DNA of 64,000 nucleotides from CAVQKZ01 sp963837325 (GTDB lineage: Bacteria; Actinomycetota; Actinomycetes; Mycobacteriales; Jatrophihabitantaceae), in the NCBI GenBank assembly GCA_963837325.1, contig CAWIMV010000002.1:806001-870000 (forward strand), given 5' to 3'. Made by a program: the position numbers and the translations under genes. The notes under the pieces are model-generated. The model did not search any database. It was not told the DNA's origin and saw only the letters and a program-made list of their open reading frames with translations. Positions within the stretch are counted from its first letter, which is position 1, and each line of letters begins with the position of its first letter. Below, one piece after another: positions 42,443 to 50,454 of the stretch.

Positions 42443-43588
42443 ATGGCGCTGAGTGAATCCCGCAAGGCCGAACTGTCCGAGAAAGTCGCCGCCCGGGAGC
42501 GGTTGACCCGCGCCGATGGCGAGGATCTCTACGCCAGTGCTGACCTGGCCTGGCTGGGCGGCCTGGCCCACAGTGTGCGGGTCGAGAAGAACGGCAATTC
42601 GACGTTCTTCAACGTCAACCGGCACCTGAATCTGACCAACGTCTGCACTGCCTCGTGCGCGTATTGCAGCTTCGAGCGCAAGCCGGGGCAGAAGGACGCG
42701 TACACGATGCGGGTCGAGGAAGCTGTCGAGAAGGCGCTGGCCATGAAGGACGACGGGCTGACCGAACTGCACATTGTCAACGGCCTGCATCCCACGCTGC
42801 CGTGGAAGTACTACCCGCGGGTGCTGCGTGAGCTCAAGGCGGCACTGCCCGACGTAGCGCTGAAGTGCTTCACCGCCACCGAGGTGCACTACTTCGAGTC
42901 GATCTCGGGGCTGTCCGCCGACGAAATTCTCGACGAGCTGATCGACGCCGGCCTCGAGTCACTGACCGGCGGCGGGGCCGAGATCTTCGACTGGGAGGTG
43001 CGCAAGCAGATCGTCGACCACAACACCCACTGGGAGGATTGGTCGCGCATCCACCGCCTTGCGCACGCCAAGGGTCTGCGCACCCCGGCGACGATGCTGT
43101 ACGGACACATCGAGGAACCGCGGCACCGCGTCGACCACGTCATGCGCCTGCGCGAGCTGCAGGACGAGACCGGCGGCTTTGCGGTCTTCATTCCGCTGCG
43201 GTTCCACAACGACAACAACCGGCTGTCGCACCTGCCGATGGCCCAGCCCACCGACGTACTCAAGACGTTCGCGGTCAGTCGGTTGATGCTGGACAACTTC
43301 GATCACGTGAAGGTGTTCTGGGTGATGCACGGGCTGTCGACGTCGCAGCTCGCGTTGAACTACGGTGCCGACGACATGGACGGCTCGGTCGTCGAGTACA
43401 AGATCACCCATGACGCCGACGGTTACGGCACGCCCGACAAACTCACCCGCGACGACCTGCTCCTGCTGATCCGCGACGCCGGCTTCACGCCGCGCGAGCG
43501 CAACACCCGCTACGAGATCATCCGCGAGTACGACGGGCCGGTCGAGCTGGCCGAGCGCCGCGCCGAGCCTCAGGCAGTGTGGGCCTAG
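42443..43588 (+). CDS. mqnE: Aminodeoxyfutalosine synthase MqnE (radical SAM)
   Basis: A 381-aa radical SAM enzyme. The 4Fe-4S cluster cysteines are C68, C72 and C75 in NVCTASCAYCSFERKPGQ. ELHIVNGLHPTLPWKYY, SLTGGGAEIFDWEVR and GHIEEPRHRVDHV are characteristic of MqnE rather than MqnC or CofH. It joins 3-[(1-carboxyvinyl)oxy]benzoate, the MqnA product, to SAM-derived adenosyl radical to form 6-amino-6-deoxyfutalosine. It reads divergently from the MMPL operon. Confidence 0.94.
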   Translation: MALSESRKAELSEKVAARERLTRADGEDLYASADLAWLGGLAHSVRVEKNGNSTFFNVNRHLNLTNVCTASCAYCSFERKPGQKDAYTMRVEEAVEKALAMKDDGLTELHIVNGLHPTLPWKYYPRVLRELKAALPDVALKCFTATEVHYFESISGLSADEILDELIDAGLESLTGGGAEIFDWEVRKQIVDHNTHWEDWSRIHRLAHAKGLRTPATMLYGHIEEPRHRVDHVMRLRELQDETGGFAVFIPLRFHNDNNRLSHLPMAQPTDVLKTFAVSRLMLDNFDHVKVFWVMHGLSTSQLALNYGADDMDGSVVEYKITHDADGYGTPDKLTRDDLLLLIRDAGFTPRERNTRYEIIREYDGPVELAERRAEPQAVWA

Positions 43589-43590
43589 CC

Positions 43591-43884
43591 GTGCCCGAGG
43601 AGCAGGCCAAGCCGCCCACGTTCGCCGGCTGGATGGGCTCGATGTGGCTGTACACCGTCCTGCGGTTCGGGCTGTTCTTCGCGCTCTGGGGCATCCTCGT
43701 TCTGGCTGGACTGCACGGCGTGGTCGCCGCGCTCGTCGCGGTCGTGCTGTCACTTCCGCTGTCGTTCGTGCTGCTGGCCCGGCCCCGGGCGCGGTTCGCG
43801 GCCAACATCGAACGGCGCGTCGCGGCCCACCGCCAAGAGCGGGCCGAACTCGACCAGAAGCTCTCCGGCGACGACCCGGCTTGA
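43591..43884 (+). CDS. DUF4229 small membrane protein
   Basis: A 97-aa protein with two transmembrane helices (YTVLRFGLFFALWGILVLAG and VVAALVAVVLSLPLSFVLL) and a charged C-terminal helix, ARFAANIERRVAAHRQERAELD. This is the DUF4229 pattern, an actinobacterial family that I recall as a frequent neighbour of menaquinone genes. GTG 43591 lies 3 nt after the mqnE stop; a GTG at 43579 would overlap it. Function unknown. Confidence 0.78.
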   Translation: MPEEQAKPPTFAGWMGSMWLYTVLRFGLFFALWGILVLAGLHGVVAALVAVVLSLPLSFVLLARPRARFAANIERRVAAHRQERAELDQKLSGDDPA

Positions 43885-43896
43885 CCGCGGCGGGTC

Positions 43897-44733
43897 TCAG
43901 CCGCTGTTGATGGTGGCGTCGACGTCGATCCGCGGATGGCCATGCGTGGCCAGGTTGACGATCTTCACCGTGTGCCGCGTCAAACCCGCCAACACGACCT
44001 GGTAAACGATCGTGCGGTTGGTCGCCGTCTTGGAGTAGGTGTTCACCGTCGCCCGGTGCACGCCGTCGACGTAGACGGCGGCCGAACCGCGGTTGTTCGC
44101 CTTCGGCATGACCAGCGCGACGTCGACGCCGCTGCGGTCATACGCTGGCGCGGTCTGGAAGCTGACGCTGGCGTTCTTGCTACTCGTCCGGTGCGTCGTC
44201 GTGTCCGACCAGCAGGAGCAGTGACTGACCGACCAGCCCTTGGAGTAATGCATGGCCGGGTCGAGGTCCTCGCCGGGTTGAATGACGGTGTGGACGGGGT
44301 TGCTCGCGACGTGCCGGCCGTTGCACTCCTTCATGCGAACGACCACGCTGTAGCCGCTTCGGCTGAAGTCCATCGTGTTGCTGCGCGCAGCGAAGGAGCG
44401 CGCGGTTCTGGGTAGCGACACGGTCTCGCTGTCCTGGTTGAGCAGCGGGTCGACGTCGCCGCCGAGCGTGTCGTAATTGGCGTAGGTGAGCGTCTGCGAG
44501 CAGATGCCGGACGGAGCGTTGATCGTCCAGTGGAACGTGAAGCCGGCATCCCAGTTGTTGAAGTCGGGGTAGGAGACGAAGTCCGAGGCGTACTGCGTGA
44601 AGGCCGGCTGCGACAGCGTGATGGTCGGGACGTTTGCTGCGGACGCTGGTGCCCCACTCGGTGATATTGCTCCGGCCGATAGCGTAATTACTGCTGCGGC
44701 TGCGATCAGTCCAATACTCCGTGTAACCATCAT
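43897..44733 (-). CDS. Secreted protein of unknown function with a C-terminal beta-sandwich-like domain
   Basis: A 278-aa protein with a typical signal peptide (MVTRSIGLIAAAAVITLSAGAI, cleavage near PASA-AN). The mature part begins with an Ig-like stretch (PTITLSQPAFTQYASDF) and ends in a jelly-roll-like module, AAVYVDGVHRATVNTY and LTRHTVKIVNLATHGHPRIDVDA, common in exported glycosidases and wall proteins. Cysteines occur in three local sets (SGICS, KECNG, SHCSCWSD). ATG 44733 follows GGGGG at 8 nt. A 13-bp palindrome, ACCGCT-G-AGCGGT, lies at 44761-44773. The 200 nt upstream are markedly AT-richer than the surroundings, so it probably has its own promoter. No catalytic motif seen. Confidence 0.72.
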   Translation of the reverse strand: MMVTRSIGLIAAAAVITLSAGAISPSGAPASAANVPTITLSQPAFTQYASDFVSYPDFNNWDAGFTFHWTINAPSGICSQTLTYANYDTLGGDVDPLLNQDSETVSLPRTARSFAARSNTMDFSRSGYSVVVRMKECNGRHVASNPVHTVIQPGEDLDPAMHYSKGWSVSHCSCWSDTTTHRTSSKNASVSFQTAPAYDRSGVDVALVMPKANNRGSAAVYVDGVHRATVNTYSKTATNRTIVYQVVLAGLTRHTVKIVNLATHGHPRIDVDATINSG

Positions 44734-44941
44734 TGGCACTACCCCCGATTGCCGGGCGCTACCGCTGAGCGGTTACTTTCCCGGGCCGTTCCCCAACCGA
44801 AACCTAGCGCAGCACAGCCACAGAAGCCAGGCGTTGACGGCGGTCCGACGTTCCCGTGCCACGAATTAGTCGTGCTCGGCAGATTCGTCGTCGTCAAATA
44901 AACGCCACCGAAACGCGGTGAAAGCGAGAAATTCCCTGCGT

Positions 44942-45697
44942 TTAGTTGGAGTTTAGCAAGGCGGTTATCTGATCGACGGCCTGACGTGAGCCGGCGACGT
45001 GCCATCGGTGGCCGCCCGCTTCGAACACGGCCGTTGCGCCGCCCGCACCCTCGACGAGCGCGACGCCGGGCAGCCAATCCCAGTCCATCGAATCGAGCTG
45101 TACCCACGCCCCGAGCCGGCCTGCCGCCACGGCCGCCAGCTCGATCGAGCCTGAGCCCAGCATGCGCACCGTCGCCGCGCCTTGGATCACCCGCAGCAGC
45201 GGGAGACGGGCGCGGTCGTCGGGCAGGGTCGTGGGGTGCAGGTAGCTGGCCACCGAGATCGCTGACAGCGGCCGGTCGACCAACGCCGGGACGGGCACGC
45301 CGTTGCAGCTTGTCGCCTGGTCACGGCCGCCGAGCCACAGCTCGTCCGCGGGCGGCTGATAGACCGCGCCCAGCACCACGCCGTCGGGATCGGTGAGGCT
45401 GACAGCCGAACACCACAACGGCAACCCCGACAGAAAGTTGTAGGTGCCGTCGACCGGGTCGATGAACCAGGTGCGCGCACTCGGCTCGTCCGTGCCCTCT
45501 TCGCCGACGAGGCCGTCGCCGGGCCGGGCCGCCCGCAGCCGCGCCACGATCAGGTCCTCGGCAGCGTGGTCGGCCGCCGACACGACGTCGGACATGGAGG
45601 TCTTGTGCTTGGTGGTCAGTCCGTCCCGCAGCATCGCGGCGGCCAGCTGACCGGCCTCGCGCACCAGCGCCGCCGCCAACTCCAGGTCGTCGGCCAC
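44942..45697 (-). CDS. hisN: Inositol-monophosphatase family enzyme, probable histidinol-phosphatase HisN
   Basis: A 251-aa Mg-dependent phosphatase. The metal motifs are VGEEGTDEP, WFIDPVDGTYNFLSGLPLW and MDWDWLPGVALVEGAGG. Actinobacteria use a member of this family (HisN) as histidinol-phosphate phosphatase, while others act on inositol phosphates or FBP; the sequence alone does not decide. I chose GTG 45697 (start of ADDLELAAALVREAG); GTG 45715 is also possible. It is divergent from mqnA with a gap of about 50 nt. Confidence 0.8.
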   Translation of the reverse strand: MADDLELAAALVREAGQLAAAMLRDGLTTKHKTSMSDVVSAADHAAEDLIVARLRAARPGDGLVGEEGTDEPSARTWFIDPVDGTYNFLSGLPLWCSAVSLTDPDGVVLGAVYQPPADELWLGGRDQATSCNGVPVPALVDRPLSAISVASYLHPTTLPDDRARLPLLRVIQGAATVRMLGSGSIELAAVAAGRLGAWVQLDSMDWDWLPGVALVEGAGGATAVFEAGGHRWHVAGSRQAVDQITALLNSN

Positions 45698-45749
45698 GTA
45701 TCCGAGCGTAGTCACGGGGGCCGGCGGGCCGACGACTAATGTCGACGGG

Positions 45750-46607
45750 GTGAGCCGACCCCCTGCGAGCGCCGTGGCTCGGCCCCGCGTGGGCCACATC
45801 CAGTTCCTCAACTGTTTGCCGATCTACTGGGGCCTGGTCCGCTCGGGTGCGCTGCTCGACGTCGACCTGACCAAGGACACCCCGGACCGCCTCAACGACA
45901 TGCTGGTGGCGGGTGAGCTCGACATCGGGCCGATCTCGCTGGTCGAGTACCTGCGCAACGCCGACGAACTGCTGCTGCTGCCTGACCTCGCGGTTGGCTC
46001 CGACGGTCCGGTGCTGTCGGTGAACCTGGTCAGCCAGGTGCCGCTCTCGGAGCTGGACGGGCGCCGGGTCGCGCTCGGGTCGACGTCACGCACGTCGGTG
46101 CTGCTGGCCCGGATGTGGCTGGCCGAGGTGCACGGCGTCCGGCCCGACTACTTCGCCTGCCCGCCCGACCTGACCACGATGCTGCTGGAGGCGGACGCGG
46201 CTGTGCTCATCGGCGACGCCGCGCTGCGTGCCACCTACGACGCGCCGCGCCGGGGGCTGAACGTCTACGACCTCGGTCAGGTCTGGCGGGACTGGACCGG
46301 GCTGCCGATGGTCTTCGCGGTGTGGGCCGCGCGGCGCGACTACGCCGAGGCCAATCCCGGGTTGGTCAAGGACGTCCACGACGCGTTCGTGCGTAGCCGC
46401 GACGACGCCCTGGCCCACGTCGATGACGTCGCGACCCAGGCGGCGCGCTGGGAGGTCTTCGACGCCGCAACGCTCGCGACGTATTTCCGGACGCTCGACT
46501 TTTCGCTCGGTCCGCGCCAGCTCGACGGCTTGGTCGAGTTCGCCCGCCGGGCCGCAGTTGTGGGAGCCGTGCCCGCCCCGGTGACTCCGGCCTTCGTGCC
46601 TGTCTGA
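45750..46607 (+). CDS. mqnA: Chorismate dehydratase MqnA (futalosine pathway)
   Basis: A 285-aa protein of the periplasmic-binding-protein fold that dehydrates chorismate to 3-[(1-carboxyvinyl)oxy]benzoate, the first futalosine step. VGHIQFLNCLPIYWGL, LVAGELDIGPISLVEYL, VALGSTSRTSVLLARMWL and LIGDAALRATYD are MqnA features. The start is GTG 45750. MqnA, MqnE and MqnC are all in this window, while MqnB and MqnD are not seen. Confidence 0.93.
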   Translation: MSRPPASAVARPRVGHIQFLNCLPIYWGLVRSGALLDVDLTKDTPDRLNDMLVAGELDIGPISLVEYLRNADELLLLPDLAVGSDGPVLSVNLVSQVPLSELDGRRVALGSTSRTSVLLARMWLAEVHGVRPDYFACPPDLTTMLLEADAAVLIGDAALRATYDAPRRGLNVYDLGQVWRDWTGLPMVFAVWAARRDYAEANPGLVKDVHDAFVRSRDDALAHVDDVATQAARWEVFDAATLATYFRTLDFSLGPRQLDGLVEFARRAAVVGAVPAPVTPAFVPV

Positions 46608-46632
46608 CCCAGCCCCGCTTAGGAGACCGCTC

Positions 46633-47145
46633 ATGGACATCACGCAGCTCATCCTCGACGACCATCACGAGCAGCGCCGGATGTTTGCCATGCTCGAGGA
46701 GATCGACCGCGGCGACACCGCCACGTTGAGCGCGGTGTGGCGCCGGCTCGCCGCCTTCCTCGAGGTGCACGCCGCTGCCGAGGAAGCGCTCTTCTATCCG
46801 GAGCTGCTGCACATCGGCAAGGGCGCAGGTGGAAAGGACGACGCCGAGGACGAGACCGAGGACGCGATCCACGACCACAACGAGATCCGCGACGCCATCG
46901 CAGAGGTGGCCCGGCACGAGGTCGGCACCGATCCGTGGTTCGAGGCGGTCGCCGGCGCGAACGAGGCCAACAGCGATCACATGGCCGAGGAGGAGCGCGA
47001 GGGTCTCACCGACTTCCGGCGGCACGCCAACCTGCAGACCCGGCACGACCTGGCTGTCTCCTTCGCCGCATTCGAGGCCGATCACGTCACCGGCGTGCCG
47101 CCGGTGAATCCCGACCCGCAGGAGTACATCGCCGAACACGAGTAG
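46633..47145 (+). CDS. Hemerythrin HHE-domain protein
   Basis: A 170-aa four-helix protein with the HHE pattern: LILDDHHEQRRMFAML, FLEVHAAAEEALFYPELL, AIHDHNEIRDAI, and EANSDHMAEEEREGLTDF. The spaced His and Glu residues can bind a di-iron site and hence O2 or NO. AGGAG is 8 nt before the ATG. It follows mqnA by 25 nt and may share its transcript; a link to respiration is only suggested by position. Confidence 0.9.
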   Translation: MDITQLILDDHHEQRRMFAMLEEIDRGDTATLSAVWRRLAAFLEVHAAAEEALFYPELLHIGKGAGGKDDAEDETEDAIHDHNEIRDAIAEVARHEVGTDPWFEAVAGANEANSDHMAEEEREGLTDFRRHANLQTRHDLAVSFAAFEADHVTGVPPVNPDPQEYIAEHE

Positions 47146-47158
47146 CGGAGCGTCCGCG

Positions 47159-47734
47159 ATGCCCGCCAGGAACCGGGCGCGCTCGATCAGCCGCCGGTTG
47201 GCGCTGGTGCTGCGGCACCGGCCCGAGAGCATCGGCGTCGAACTGGACTCCCAGGGCTGGGTCGCGGTCGACGAGTTGCTGCCCGCTCTCGCTCGTCACG
47301 GCCTGCGGCTCGGCCGCGCGGAACTCGAACACGTCGTCGCTACCAACGACAAGCAGCGCTTCGCCTTCGACGCCGACCACAACCGCATCCGCGCCAACCA
47401 GGGCCACAGCCTCGACGTCGACCTCGGCCTGGCCCCCGTGCCGCCGCCGCCGACCCTGTACCACGGAACCGTCGAGAAGTTCCGGGCCGATATCGCCACC
47501 GCCGGACTGCGCCCCGGCACTCGCCGGCACGTTCACCTGTCCCAGGACGTCGCCACCGCCCGCCGCGTCGGCTCTCGCCGTGGTGCTCCGGTCGTGCTCA
47601 CAGTCGACGCCGCCGCGATGATCGCTGCCGAATTCGTCTTTTTTCGCAGTGCCAACGGGATCTGGCTCACCGATCACGTGCCGCCGCGCTACCTCAGTCT
47701 CGACGGGCGGCCGCTCACTTCGGCGCTCCGGTAA
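47159..47734 (+). CDS. kptA: RNA 2'-phosphotransferase, Tpt1/KptA family
   Basis: A 191-aa enzyme of the KptA family, which removes an internal 2'-phosphate from RNA with NAD+, giving ADP-ribose 1'',2''-cyclic phosphate. ISRRLALVLRHRPESIGVELDSQGWVAVDELL is the N-terminal RNA-binding domain signature; the NAD domain has LYHGT, RRHVHLSQD and the late VFFRSANGIWLTDHVPPRYL. The Arg-His-Arg-Arg-type catalytic set appears intact. Bacteria do not use the eukaryotic tRNA splicing route that makes 2'-phosphates, so its natural substrate is unclear. It starts 13 nt after the hemerythrin gene. Confidence 0.9.
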   Translation: MPARNRARSISRRLALVLRHRPESIGVELDSQGWVAVDELLPALARHGLRLGRAELEHVVATNDKQRFAFDADHNRIRANQGHSLDVDLGLAPVPPPPTLYHGTVEKFRADIATAGLRPGTRRHVHLSQDVATARRVGSRRGAPVVLTVDAAAMIAAEFVFFRSANGIWLTDHVPPRYLSLDGRPLTSALR

Positions 47735-47814
47735 ATCGAGGCGACATTCCCTTCGGGGCCGTTTGCTTCTTGGTCGTCTCTCGTTGTTGGCTCGCGCTTT
47801 TCGGGCTCTTGGGG

Positions 47815-47880
47815 GCAGGCCGGTAGGCACGCGCTCCGGGCGGTCAGGCTTGATCCCTCCGCGCGCACCTACCGGCCTGC
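47815..47880. repeat. Long inverted repeat (hairpin) next to HNH copy 2
   Basis: GCAGGCCGGTAGG (47815-47827) and CCTACCGGCCTGC (47868-47880) are perfect 13-nt complements. Inside, after two mismatches, 5 more base pairs form (47830-47834 with 47861-47865), leaving a 26-nt loop. It lies between the convergent kptA and HNH copy 2, so it could terminate both; there is no T-run, so a Rho-independent terminator of the classic kind is not shown. No equivalent follows HNH copy 1. Confidence 0.55.
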
Positions 47881-47942
47881 TTGTTCCCCTGTTTGGTATC
47901 CCGGCTTGCGCCTGGTCCGGTAACCGTCCCCGGCTCATGTGT

Positions 47943-49238
47943 TCAGGGGTCAGCTGTGTGGTCGATCGGGTAGGTGGCGGGTTGTTCGCGGTAACGATGG
48001 CCGGTTGGGCTGGTCCATTCGAGGGTGCCGTCGGGTTGTCGTTCGGGTTGCCACCCGGCTTGGTGTTTGGCGTGATGGTGGCGGCTGCAGATCGCGTTCA
48101 GATTCGCCTCGTTGGTTTCCCCGCCGTCGTCCCAGGGGATCTGATGTTCGAGGTCGCAGAGTCGGGCTTGGCGGTTGCAGTGGGGGTAGCGGCAGGTGCG
48201 GTCTCGGGCGATGACGTGCTCGGCGAGGTCTTTCGGCGGCCGGTAGGTGCTGCGGCCGTAGTCGATCAGGCGACCACGTTCGTCGGTGACGAGACGGCGC
48301 CAGGTGCCAGTCTGATCGGCGGCGATGCGGCGGGCGACCGCGGCGGGGATCGGGCCGGAGCCGGCGAGCTCGCCCGGCTGCTCGTCCAGACCCAACAGCG
48401 TCGACAAGGCGACGGTGACTTGAACCGAGGGGCGCAGGCCATGTTCGCGGGGCAGCTCATCGGCCACCGACCCGTGCAGGGTGTTCAAGGCCAGCTGCAC
48501 CACCGCATCAGCGCGGCGCTGATCCGCGGTCCGCTCGTCGCCGCAGGGGACTCGGCGGGCGAGGGCGTCGATGGCGGTCATGAACGTCGTCGCCCCCGTG
48601 TCCGGGAGCAGCATCCAAATCTCGGACATGCCATCGGCGACCGGGGTGCGCACCACCCGCCGCTGCTTGACCGCCTCGACGTGGCGTTCCTCCGCCGGCT
48701 TCGGCGCCACACTCAACACGGCCTTGCGCACGGAACGCTTGAAGTTCGCCAGCACCTGCTCCGGCGCCTTCGGCAGAACTGAGGTCTCCACCGCCGTGGC
48801 CGTCTTGTCGTCGAGGGTCATGACCGTCTCGGCCAAGTGGCGGGAGTGGTGCACCGTGATCTCCCCACGCTCCTGCAAATCCAACGTCGCAGCCAGCCGG
48901 GTCATCGCCTTCGCGAACTCCAACCGATCCGCCGCAGTCTGCGCCGACAAACGCAGCGCACAGGCGACGTCCTCCTTGAGCCACTCCCTGTCCAGAACCT
49001 CAGTCGGGGACTTCACCGGCGGATCAGCCGCCATCACCGCCAACAACCGCAACTGCTGGGCATCGATCCAGGACCGCTGCCGCTCCAACGCCGCCAACGC
49101 ATCCACCCGACCGGCATAGGACAAGCGGCGAACATTCACATGGACCAGCGGCTTGATCACCGCCGAGCCGGGCGTGACGGTCGCGGCCCAGGCCGCGACA
49201 TCATCGGGAGCAACGTCAGCGTCCAGGAGCGACGGCAC
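47943..49238 (-). CDS. DUF222 / HNH endonuclease-domain protein (13E12 REP type), copy 2
   Basis: A 431-aa protein, about 92% identical to the copy at 5525-6856 over 430 aligned residues, encoded on the opposite strand. The HNH module is complete: CRYPHCNRQARLCDLEHQIPW and NLNAICSRHHHAKH. Differences cluster in one patch just after LLAVMA (12 changes in 18 positions), while a stretch of about 95 residues from ITVHHSRH on is unchanged although its codons differ. The ATG corresponding to copy 1 (49275) is out of frame here because of one extra base, and an in-frame TGA directly precedes this region, so translation can only begin at GTG 49238. It is either a rescued or a newly damaged gene. Confidence 0.82.
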   Translation of the reverse strand: MPSLLDADVAPDDVAAWAATVTPGSAVIKPLVHVNVRRLSYAGRVDALAALERQRSWIDAQQLRLLAVMAADPPVKSPTEVLDREWLKEDVACALRLSAQTAADRLEFAKAMTRLAATLDLQERGEITVHHSRHLAETVMTLDDKTATAVETSVLPKAPEQVLANFKRSVRKAVLSVAPKPAEERHVEAVKQRRVVRTPVADGMSEIWMLLPDTGATTFMTAIDALARRVPCGDERTADQRRADAVVQLALNTLHGSVADELPREHGLRPSVQVTVALSTLLGLDEQPGELAGSGPIPAAVARRIAADQTGTWRRLVTDERGRLIDYGRSTYRPPKDLAEHVIARDRTCRYPHCNRQARLCDLEHQIPWDDGGETNEANLNAICSRHHHAKHQAGWQPERQPDGTLEWTSPTGHRYREQPATYPIDHTADP

Positions 49239-49272
49239 ATAAGGCTGCGGCTCGTCCGCTCATGGCTTCGCT

Positions 49273-49320
49273 CATACGGTCGATTATAACACAGCAGACG
49301 ACGCAACGAAAGCACTTTCC
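49273..49320 (-). promoter_or_regulatory. Leaderless-type promoter of HNH copy 2
   Basis: On the minus strand TATAAT (49288 down to 49283) is followed after 7 nt by ATG (49275-49273), identical to the arrangement in front of copy 1. The upstream GGGAAAGTGCTTTCGTTGCG also matches copy 1. Here the ATG opens only a 19-codon frame ending in TGA, because of the extra base downstream. Confidence 0.65.
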
Positions 49321-49432
49321 CGTTATCTCGTAAGGCGATTCGGTCACGAGCCGCAGCCGAGAGCGCGAACCCACCCACCGCCCAACTCCCTCGTCGCTGC
49401 CGCTTTTCGCTTTCGCTTTTCAAGACCGAACC

Positions 49433-50374
49433 TCAAGCCCCCCGAAATGACCGCCGATAAGACTGCGGACTAGCTCCCCGCGTCTGGACGAAGTGCCGTC
49501 GCAGCATCCCCGGCGTAAGCCCCACCTTGGACGCCACCACCTCGACCGGCACATCGCTCCCCTCGAGCAACTCCGCCGCTCGCAGCACCCGCTGATGCGT
49601 CAACCACTTGTGCGGCGTCGTCCCGGTATGCGCGACAAACCGCCGGGCAAACGTGCGGGCTGAGGTGTGCGCCCGCTGCGCCAGCATTTCGACGGTCAGG
49701 TCGTCCTCGAGATGGTGCAGTGCCCACGACGTGACCGCCCGCAGGTGTTCGTCGACCGGCTCGTCGGGCACGCTCACCGGGACGAACTGGGCCTGCCCGC
49801 CGTCGCGGTGCGGCGCCACGACCATGTTGCGGGCGAACGTGTTGGCAATGGCCGAGCCGAACTCGCGCCGCAGCAGGTGCAGGCACGCGTCGATTCCTGC
49901 GGCCGTCCCCGCGCTGGTGATCACATTGCCTTCGTCCACGTAGAGAACGCTGGCGTCGACCGTGATCGCGGGATAGCGCTCGGCGAGTTCGTCGGCTCGC
50001 CGCCAGTCGGTGGTGGCCCGCCGTCCGTCGAGGATGCCCGCCGCGGCCAGCGCAAACGCGCCCGTGCAGTGACTCATCAGCACCCCACCGCGTTCGACGA
50101 CAGTGCGCAGCGCCGCGCAGATGGCAGCGGTTGGTTGGCGGCTCGGATCGTCCCAGCACGCGACGATCGCGAGATCGGCGTTGGCCAACTGGTCCAAGCC
50201 GGCGGTGACCCGGATCGGGATGCCGACGTCGGTCATCATCGAGCCCGGTTTCTCCGTCGCGACGCAGTAGTCGAACTCGGGCAGGCCGGGTCGTCGAACC
50301 CCGAACACTTCGGCCGTCACGCCGAGGCCGAACAGGGACACACCGGGGTAGGCCAGGACGGCCACGGACCGCAT
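49433..50374 (-). CDS. GlxA-family transcriptional regulator (DJ-1/PfpI domain plus AraC HTH)
   Basis: A 313-aa regulator. Residues 1-170 are a DJ-1/PfpI-like amidotransferase-fold domain (SVAVLAYPGVSLFGLGVTAEVF, GGVLMSHCTGAFALAAAGILDGRRATTDW) with a cysteine at the nucleophile elbow. The C-terminal AraC domain has two HTHs: LTVEMLAQRAHTSARTFARRF and VPVEVVASKVGLTPGMLRRHF. It reads divergently from the EamA gene, 80 nt away, and probably controls it. Start ATG 50374 gives the normal N-terminus. Confidence 0.92.
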   Translation of the reverse strand: MRSVAVLAYPGVSLFGLGVTAEVFGVRRPGLPEFDYCVATEKPGSMMTDVGIPIRVTAGLDQLANADLAIVACWDDPSRQPTAAICAALRTVVERGGVLMSHCTGAFALAAAGILDGRRATTDWRRADELAERYPAITVDASVLYVDEGNVITSAGTAAGIDACLHLLRREFGSAIANTFARNMVVAPHRDGGQAQFVPVSVPDEPVDEHLRAVTSWALHHLEDDLTVEMLAQRAHTSARTFARRFVAHTGTTPHKWLTHQRVLRAAELLEGSDVPVEVVASKVGLTPGMLRRHFVQTRGASPQSYRRSFRGA

Positions 50375-50454
50375 CGGGCCAGTATGGCAGGAATATGCCG
50401 AACGATGACCGGCTGCCAACGGTATTGCCTGGCCGGGCTCCCTAGCGTGGAGAT

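Noticed and set aside
44906..44920. CACCG-AAACG-CGGTG hairpin as terminator
   Set aside because: Stem of only 5 bp, no T-run on either strand; too weak to call.
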